From Chlamydia trachomatis (GTDB lineage: Bacteria; Chlamydiota; Chlamydiia; Chlamydiales; JAAKFR01), in assembly GCA_945861315.1 (NCBI GenBank), contig CAMAUB010000013.1, positions 1-14,375 on the forward strand: a stretch of 14,375 nt of DNA, given 5' to 3'. Position numbers and translations under genes: made by a program. This document shows, piece after piece, positions 8,812 through 14,375 of this stretch (the first letter of the stretch is position 1; each line of letters begins with the position of its first letter). The notes below the pieces were generated by a model. It ran no database searches. It was not told the origin of the DNA and saw only the letters and a list, made by a program, of their open reading frames with translations.

Positions 8812-10740
8812 ATGATTCCTTTTATAAAGTCGATAGGTTTTCGACTACTCGGCGTCAGTATTATACTACTGTCTCTTCCACTTTTAGTGGACTCCTTTAT
8901 TTTTCTTGAAAATCATTATAAAAAGACGACCGAGAGAGCTAGAGCTGCACTTACTGAGCAAATCAATATGCGAACCTCCTCTTTTGTAGAGTTTCAATCC
9001 AATGTAAACAAAGTCTTTGAAATGCTACTCTACTTTCTTGAACTTGAAAAAGAACTGAATGATCATGGAGGGAAACTAAATGAAGAGCTAAGCAATCTTG
9101 CTTCTATCAATAACGATTATGCTGTTATTGTAATGGAGGTTACAAAAAAGCACACTCTTCACTCAATAGGTTCAAATCTCACAAAATTCCAAGACAAAGA
9201 TCTTACCACTCTTTTTATGTCTCCTGATCCCTTCTCGCCCAAAGAGGACAAAAGAGGGTATGTCATATCATTTTTCCGCGATCCCCAGACGAATCAAACG
9301 TATCAATATGTTGCCAAGGGGATTTTTTCTAGAGAAAAAGAGGCGATAGGCGTATTAAAAGAGCCGATAGGCGTGCTCGTCGTGATAAGGGATGTTGAAT
9401 CTACAGCAAGCTTACTGTTAAAGCCCGATCAAATCCCTTATAAGATCAATTTCGCCCTTCTGCTTCCTTCATCTATTGTATTTGATTCCTCAGATCCCTC
9501 TTTTCGCTTTCAATATTTTCATGAACTTTCAGTAGATCAACTTTCAGAATTTTCAAAAATTGAACCGATGAGTGTGCTAGGAAAAACACCTTTGTTAACG
9601 TCTGACAAAATCCACTTCCCCTACGTAGTTTTTGAGTGGAATGGAGAAAAGCAACTTGGCATTGAAAGCAAGCTAACGGGAACGGATAACTCACTTATTG
9701 CTTATACATCTCTTTCTGATCTTATACATAGACCGCTTAATGATTTTATTTTGTATTACGGAAGTTTTATAATCATTTTTATCATTGGTATTATCCTTGC
9801 CTATATTGGAACAAGACGATTGGCCATGCCTATATCGGCTCTATCACTTGTGATGCATAAAATAAAAGAGGGAGAGGTCGAAAGTCGTTATGAAAAGCAA
9901 TATCTTGGATTTGAAATCAATCGAATTGGACTGATTTTCAATGATATGGTTGATGCGCTCATTAAAAATAAAAGAGCGATTGAAGAGGAGCGAATCATCA
10001 AAGAGACCTTCGCAAAGGAGTTGGATCTTGGAAGGGATGTGCAAGAGAGTATTCTTCCAAGAAAAATGCCTCATGTAAGGGGAGTGTCGCTTGGTCAAGC
10101 TTTCGTCCCTGCTGTTCAAGTTGGGGGAGATTTTTATGATGCCTATGTAAAAGAAAATGGAAAATTGATGGTTACCGTTGCGGATGCCTCTGGGAAAGGT
10201 GTGCGTGCATGCTGTTATGCACTGAGTGTCAAAAGTATGCTCAAAGCTCTTGGAAAGCAGAGCGATGATGTTGCAGAGGTTTCACGCATAACAAATAATC
10301 TGTTTTGTGAAGATACAGGTGGAACAGGAATGTTTGTAACCGTCATGCTTGGACAGTATGATCCAAAGACACGCATCTTAGATTACTACTCTTCTGGACA
10401 TAATGCGCTTATTCACTACTCACTTCAGGATCAATCTGTGAGAATGCTGGAATTTTTGGATATGGCCATGGGTGTGGTAAAAAAATCTGAGATAAAGCAA
10501 GCGGGTCGTATCACTCTCAAGCCTGGGGATCTGGTTCTTCTTTATAGTGATGGAGTGACAGAGGCGCATAATCCACATAATGAATTATATGGTGATGAAC
10601 GATTGATTCAGTTTGTTAAAACGCAGGCGTATCGCGGTGCACAAGAGTTCGCTTCTTGCCTTATTGAGCAGGTGGCAAGCTTTAAAGCAGAAGCCCAGCA
10701 ACATGATGATATTACACTTATGGTTTTGAAAATCGAATGA
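8812..10740 (+). CDS. rsbU: RsbU-like membrane PP2C phosphatase with extracytoplasmic sensor and HAMP
   Basis: A 642-residue membrane protein. Order: transmembrane helix 1 (about 10-31), an extracytoplasmic sensor domain (about 32-310), helix 2 (312-334), a HAMP segment (335-385), a charged coiled coil running into LGRDVQESILP (406-416), and a SpoIIE/PP2C domain (about 425-640). Metal ligands are complete: Asp440 and Asp443 (GGDFYD), Asp458 (ADASGKG), Asp580 (YSDGVTEA) and Asp632/633 (QHDDITL). Such phosphatases dephosphorylate an anti-sigma-factor antagonist (STAS protein) so that it captures an anti-sigma kinase. In Chlamydia the CT588 homologue is the RsbU of a partner-switching system. 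ATG 8812 starts cleanly just before helix 1; a TTG 12 codons upstream is less likely. Its stop overlaps the next gene as ATGA. A 21-base imperfect tandem repeat lies in the sensor at 9340-9381. Confidence 0.93.
   Translation: MIPFIKSIGFRLLGVSIILLSLPLLVDSFIFLENHYKKTTERARAALTEQINMRTSSFVEFQSNVNKVFEMLLYFLELEKELNDHGGKLNEELSNLASINNDYAVIVMEVTKKHTLHSIGSNLTKFQDKDLTTLFMSPDPFSPKEDKRGYVISFFRDPQTNQTYQYVAKGIFSREKEAIGVLKEPIGVLVVIRDVESTASLLLKPDQIPYKINFALLLPSSIVFDSSDPSFRFQYFHELSVDQLSEFSKIEPMSVLGKTPLLTSDKIHFPYVVFEWNGEKQLGIESKLTGTDNSLIAYTSLSDLIHRPLNDFILYYGSFIIIFIIGIILAYIGTRRLAMPISALSLVMHKIKEGEVESRYEKQYLGFEINRIGLIFNDMVDALIKNKRAIEEERIIKETFAKELDLGRDVQESILPRKMPHVRGVSLGQAFVPAVQVGGDFYDAYVKENGKLMVTVADASGKGVRACCYALSVKSMLKALGKQSDDVAEVSRITNNLFCEDTGGTGMFVTVMLGQYDPKTRILDYYSSGHNALIHYSLQDQSVRMLEFLDMAMGVVKKSEIKQAGRITLKPGDLVLLYSDGVTEAHNPHNELYGDERLIQFVKTQAYRGAQEFASCLIEQVASFKAEAQQHDDITLMVLKIE
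9340..9381 (+). repeat. Imperfect 21-base tandem duplication in the sensor domain of rsbU
   Basis: GAGGCGATAGGCGTATTAA (from 9340) is followed at a 21-base period by GAGCCGATAGGCGTGCTCG (from 9361). The first 14 bases differ at one position. In protein it gives EAIGVLK then EPIGVLV, two copies of a seven-residue unit, consistent with an in-frame duplication. Confidence 0.7.
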
Positions 10741-12605
10741 GAAAGTCATTTACAACACGTGTTTTTTTACTCAATTTCGTTGTTTTAGCGCTTCCTATGC
10801 TGATCGATGCGGTGATTCTTTTTAGCCGTTTTTATTCAGAGTCTATAGACCTTGCGCGTAAGCAGTTAGTAGAGATAGCTGACTTTAAAGCAGAAACAGT
10901 AAAACAATTAGCTCCTGTTCCTCAAAATTTTCTCAAAGATATGATTTTTTTTATGAATCTCTCTGAAAATATGACTCCTAGCACACTAAAAGTTTTTGAA
11001 AATTTGTTAAAGCGCGGTTCTTTTGAAGACATCTATTTTGTTCTTTTAAGCACAGAAAAAAAACAGGGTAATTACAAAGTTATCACATCGACATTGAAAG
11101 CTGATGAGGAAAAATTTCAAGCAAATAGCTTTTTTGTGGAGAGGGTTTTAAGAAATTATTCCGATGCAGAACTGCGATTTATTGAAACAAATCAAGATGG
11201 CGTACAACTTGTTTTTGCTCAAGGTCAACTCATTCAATCCAATGAAGTACCCGTGGGTATATTAATTGCAGGTGTCCATCGAACCAAATTTTTGTCAGAA
11301 ATCTTATCCAATCCATCAAATAAGGAGATTGATTTTGCCCTACTTAATGATCACAATATTGTCATGGCATCATCTCTTCCTAATTTACCTGGAAACTATT
11401 TTGGAACATTACGGGCAGAAGAAAAGAAAATTTATGAGACTAGTAGCGAAATAGGCTCTCTAAAGTTAGCAGAAAAACCAATAACTTTGACTAGAAAATT
11501 AGATGGTTATATTGATTTTGAGTTTGAGGATATAAACTACCTTGCCTACGCAGTTAAAGCGCCTGAGAGGGGATTATCTATTGTTGCATTTGCTTCGGAA
11601 AAAAAGTATTTAACCGAGGCTCTCAAACATCTAATTACTTTTTCAATAATTTTAATTATCGTGATTATTATCGGTATAATTTTGGCTTATTTTTTAGCTC
11701 TTTGGGTTTCCAGGCCTCTTCGCCAATTAAGCTATGTTATGGGAGATTTAACCCAGCGCTTCAATCCACAACCATTTGGATATGAGATTAATATCATTGG
11801 CACGTTGTATAATGAGACACTAGAAGCATTATTGACCAATATAAAGCATGCAGAAGATGAGCATGTCAAACGAGAGAAATATGAAAAAGAAGTGGAGCTT
11901 GGCAGAGATGTCCAAGAGAGTCTTCTCTCCTTAGAACTTCCGCAAATAGAGGGAGTACATGCTGCAGCATTCTATCTACCAGCCAAAGATGCGGGCGGAG
12001 ATTTCTTTTGCTTAGAGCAAAAAAAGGATAAGCGCCTTTGGCTTGCTGTGGGAGATGCCTCTGGTAAGGGGATTTCATCATGCCTCTATGCACTCACTGC
12101 ACGCAGTTTAATGCGTACCTATGCTGAAATCTACAATCAAGTTGAAACGATCTGTGCAAAAACAAATGATGACTTCTTGAAAGATGTTGGCGACACAGGG
12201 ATGTTTGTCACTTCATTGATGGGAATCTATTCTCCTGAAACTAAAATATTCTCTTATTACTCTTGTGGACATGTTCCAGGCCTTGTTCGCCGTAGTGATG
12301 GAACTTTAGTGGAACTCTCCCACTCTGGAATGGCTTTAGGGCTTTTAGAGGCACGCGGCTATCAGTCTGATCAAATTCAACTAAGTCAAGGTGATTTGGT
12401 GCTTTTTTATACAAAAGGTTTAAGTGAAGGAGTTAATAAACGAAATCAATTTTTCTCATTGAGGCGTATTAAAGAGCTTTTTCAACATCGCAAGTGGGAG
12501 ACAGCGCAAGAAGTTGTAAATGGATTAATTTCTGAATTTGAACAATTCACCTCAGATGTTGAAAGGGAAAATGAAGTTGTGATTGTTGCGCTTGAAATAG
12601 TATGA
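10737..12605 (+). CDS. RsbU paralogue with degenerate PP2C domain, probable pseudophosphatase (CT589-like)
   Basis: A 622-residue protein with the same layout as its upstream neighbour: transmembrane helix 1 (about 8-30), extracytoplasmic sensor (31-298), helix 2 (299-323), HAMP (324-370), coiled coil with LGRDVQESLL (388-397), and a SpoIIE-like domain. The fold core is kept (GGDFF, GDASGKG, TGMFVT, SYYSCGH), but key metal ligands are replaced. Relative to the upstream protein, Asp443 becomes Cys425, Asp580 becomes Lys560 (YTKGLSEG), and Asp632/633 become Asn612/Glu613; only Asp422 and Asp440 remain. It is therefore unlikely to be a normal metal-dependent phosphatase and may be a sensor or regulatory partner of the active one. 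It begins ATGA-overlapped with the upstream stop and ends ATGA-overlapped with the next start, so all three are probably made together. Confidence 0.88.
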   Translation: MRKSFTTRVFLLNFVVLALPMLIDAVILFSRFYSESIDLARKQLVEIADFKAETVKQLAPVPQNFLKDMIFFMNLSENMTPSTLKVFENLLKRGSFEDIYFVLLSTEKKQGNYKVITSTLKADEEKFQANSFFVERVLRNYSDAELRFIETNQDGVQLVFAQGQLIQSNEVPVGILIAGVHRTKFLSEILSNPSNKEIDFALLNDHNIVMASSLPNLPGNYFGTLRAEEKKIYETSSEIGSLKLAEKPITLTRKLDGYIDFEFEDINYLAYAVKAPERGLSIVAFASEKKYLTEALKHLITFSIILIIVIIIGIILAYFLALWVSRPLRQLSYVMGDLTQRFNPQPFGYEINIIGTLYNETLEALLTNIKHAEDEHVKREKYEKEVELGRDVQESLLSLELPQIEGVHAAAFYLPAKDAGGDFFCLEQKKDKRLWLAVGDASGKGISSCLYALTARSLMRTYAEIYNQVETICAKTNDDFLKDVGDTGMFVTSLMGIYSPETKIFSYYSCGHVPGLVRRSDGTLVELSHSGMALGLLEARGYQSDQIQLSQGDLVLFYTKGLSEGVNKRNQFFSLRRIKELFQHRKWETAQEVVNGLISEFEQFTSDVERENEVVIVALEIV

Positions 12606-14375
12606 TTGATTTTTTAAAAGATGAACATATCGATATCTGTAGAGCATTTGATGAGACAAAAATCCAAGAGAGTTGGTCTTGGCGTAATGTATCGCTTGCA
12701 AAAGAGATCACTCTTTTTGTCATTGATCAAAAAGGAGAGCTAAACCGAAAGGCACTCTTTTCTGTCATCGAAACATTAAAAAACAACCTACACTCTCTTC
12801 TTCCTGGGCGTGAATTTGATGCGCCGCGCATGCGCCATTTATTGAATACACTTGTTGCTTTCTATGAGAGTCAAGAACTTGTTTATGCATTAAGACGCGT
12901 GCGTGCACCAACTGGTCATCCAGGGGCAGATGATCTTATTCGTGCTACATTAGATTTGCCCAAAACAACGCAAGTTTTAGATGTGCATGCACGCCAAGCA
13001 GCTTTTGCCGCTCTATTGACTGCGCTGCGGCAAAATGTAGGCTCCTGCTTTGCCACAGCACCTGCCATCATGATTCAACAAGAGCAACCACAACAGTTTT
13101 TAGCAGATATAGCACAATTATTTGGTATTGGTGCATTGAGGCGTACAATTCTTGGTGTGGAACACTCTGTTCCTTTGTGCACAAGCAGTGGAGCTGGGCA
13201 TCTGCATTTTCCCCTCTACCCATTCTTTTTAGGAGATCAACCATGGAAAGTACTTGGAGGTGCGCCTGGTTTAATTGCAGCTTTCAAAGCTGCAAAACTC
13301 TCACAAAGTTGTGAAGAGTTACTCAAAGAATTTTTTTTGAATAAAAGGAAAGAAGAACCCTTCTTTGTCACAACACCAGATCAAATTATTCGATCACTCT
13401 TGGTAAAATCCCCGCATTATGAGGCGGCGGTAACAGCCTTTAAATCACTTACACAAAATGCCCTTCTCAAGGCATGGGAGTATACAGTTGCCTCCTTTGC
13501 GGAAGCGAAAGCTGACTTTTCTAAATGGAATCTCTATGCTAGTTTAGGTGTTAGGCCAGAGGAGCCTCATGGAATTGGTGAGAGCCTTCATCAGATTATC
13601 AAAGAGAAGGTTGATCGGATTAATGAAGAGCTCATTGAGTGTCAATCACGCTATGACCATACCTTTGCCCAAGTCAAATATCTTGAAGGGAGGATGCGTG
13701 CAGCCTCAACAGACAAAGAGATCAATTGGATGCGTACTGAATATCAGGTGCGTCGGCATGCACTGGATCAAGTGATTGGTGAACAAGAGCGAGTTCATTC
13801 AAAAGGACTCTCCGTGGCTTCTTTGTATCCTTTTCTTATTCAATTCTATTCAGAAAGATTCATCGACTATTTTCAAGAGGTCTATGATGTACAGATGCAC
13901 GATCTTTCAGTGGAAATGTATGACGATAGTCCAGCAGGTTTCCGTCTGCTTTACAAACATGGGAGATCAAATACAGCTCTATGGACGCTCATTCAAAAGC
14001 CGCAAGAGTATATTGAGGCTCTTTGCTCATTTTTTATTGCTACAGAAGGAGAACTTTCAAAGGCACATGAAGTCAAAGGCTTAGAACAAGATTTGGGGCA
14101 ACTTGTGACAGCGATTATCACAACTATTCGAACACCCCTATTTTTAGAATCATCTTTTTATCGACTTGCCAAAACTTATGCAGAGCCGATCATCTCAAAG
14201 CCGCTTGAAAAGCTTGAACAGATTAAACGCAAGCCGTGGGCCTATATTTCGGGAGGGACGATGGGAACCTTGACCAGTTGTTACTTTCAGAGTGCAGAAA
14301 AACCCATAATAGAGTCAAGGTGGGCGGAAAGCGAGATGGAGCTTCTTGTTTTTTATCTTGATACGCTTAAAGAAT
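12602..14375 (+). CDS. Large conserved chlamydial protein of unknown function (CT590-like), 3' end beyond window
   Basis: Open from ATG 12602 to the window edge (591 codons plus one base), so the C-terminus is missing. I recognise no characterised family; position after the two RsbU-like genes matches CT590 of C. trachomatis, about 960 residues as I recall. No signal peptide or membrane helix is visible, so it is probably cytosolic or secreted without a classical signal. Residues about 323-397 (13570-13790), rich in charged residues, look like coiled coil. The motif QNVGSCFATAPAIM (from Gln144, with Cys149) recalls the active-site Cys segment of papain-like peptidases, but the Gln-Cys spacing is one shorter than in papain and no His/Asn partner could be assigned. 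ATGA overlap with the upstream gene supports co-translation and a functional link to the phosphatases. Confidence 0.85.
   Translation, partial: MIDFLKDEHIDICRAFDETKIQESWSWRNVSLAKEITLFVIDQKGELNRKALFSVIETLKNNLHSLLPGREFDAPRMRHLLNTLVAFYESQELVYALRRVRAPTGHPGADDLIRATLDLPKTTQVLDVHARQAAFAALLTALRQNVGSCFATAPAIMIQQEQPQQFLADIAQLFGIGALRRTILGVEHSVPLCTSSGAGHLHFPLYPFFLGDQPWKVLGGAPGLIAAFKAAKLSQSCEELLKEFFLNKRKEEPFFVTTPDQIIRSLLVKSPHYEAAVTAFKSLTQNALLKAWEYTVASFAEAKADFSKWNLYASLGVRPEEPHGIGESLHQIIKEKVDRINEELIECQSRYDHTFAQVKYLEGRMRAASTDKEINWMRTEYQVRRHALDQVIGEQERVHSKGLSVASLYPFLIQFYSERFIDYFQEVYDVQMHDLSVEMYDDSPAGFRLLYKHGRSNTALWTLIQKPQEYIEALCSFFIATEGELSKAHEVKGLEQDLGQLVTAIITTIRTPLFLESSFYRLAKTYAEPIISKPLEKLEQIKRKPWAYISGGTMGTLTSCYFQSAEKPIIESRWAESEMELLVFYLDTLKE

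Noticed and set aside
8828..8850. Short inverted repeat GTCGA/TCGAC as an operator
   Set aside because: Five-base arms inside the first codons of rsbU are expected by chance and have no supporting symmetry around them.
9844..10119. Minus-strand reading frame opposite the rsbU HAMP/coiled-coil region
   Set aside because: It is antisense to a conserved, clearly coding region, with no start signals or recognisable protein features.
13548..14084. Two small plus-strand reading frames inside the CT590-like gene
   Set aside because: They lie wholly within a long frame with good coding character and have no recognisable motifs; they are shadows.

Overview
The window most likely comes from a chlamydia outside the family Chlamydiaceae (an environmental or amoeba-associated member of Chlamydiota). 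The main reason is the right-hand block: enolase near an RsbU-type membrane phosphatase, then a related membrane protein, then a long cytosolic protein of unknown function. From memory, this is the order of Chlamydia trachomatis CT587 (eno), CT588 (rsbU), CT589 and CT590. No database search was possible, so the taxonomic call is an inference. Genes are packed very tightly: there is no gene-free stretch over about 130 bases, three neighbouring pairs overlap as ATGA, and two convergent pairs overlap at their 3' ends. I saw no tRNA, rRNA, CRISPR array, insertion sequence or convincing terminator.

Left region (1-5297) looks accessory and metabolic. A partial arylamine N-acetyltransferase-like gene (minus strand) diverges from a three-gene plus-strand operon. 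That operon holds a 6-pyruvoyltetrahydropterin synthase of the eukaryotic-like C-x5-HGH type, a pyridoxal-phosphate enzyme of the serine hydroxymethyltransferase fold lacking the folate-site motifs, and an ATP-grasp ligase. Convergent to it is folE (GTP cyclohydrolase I), whose product is the substrate for the pterin synthase. Divergent from folE, behind a near-consensus promoter, is a SAM-dependent methyltransferase with a signal-peptide-like N-terminus. FolE plus the pterin synthase would carry GTP to 6-pyruvoyltetrahydropterin. The aldolase-like and ligase enzymes in the same operon suggest a tetrahydrobiopterin-type cofactor or a pterin/amino-acid small molecule. This is the best candidate for an undescribed pathway.

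Middle region (5309-8794) carries eno (minus), a small ECF-type sigma factor divergent from it with only 16 bases between the start codons, and a minus-strand pair: a TrmH/SpoU-family RNA methyltransferase gene coupled to rsgA, the ribosome small-subunit maturation GTPase. The sigma gene has a promoter-like sequence placed so that its mRNA would be leaderless or nearly so.

Right region (8812-14375) is a translationally coupled plus-strand operon: an intact RsbU-like membrane PP2C phosphatase, a paralogue with the same layout whose metal-binding aspartates are mostly replaced (a probable pseudophosphatase), and the first 591 codons of the CT590-like protein. RsbU phosphatases act in partner-switching circuits that control sigma factors. 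An intact and a degenerate sensor phosphatase, with an ECF sigma factor nearby, make this block worth attention as a signalling module.
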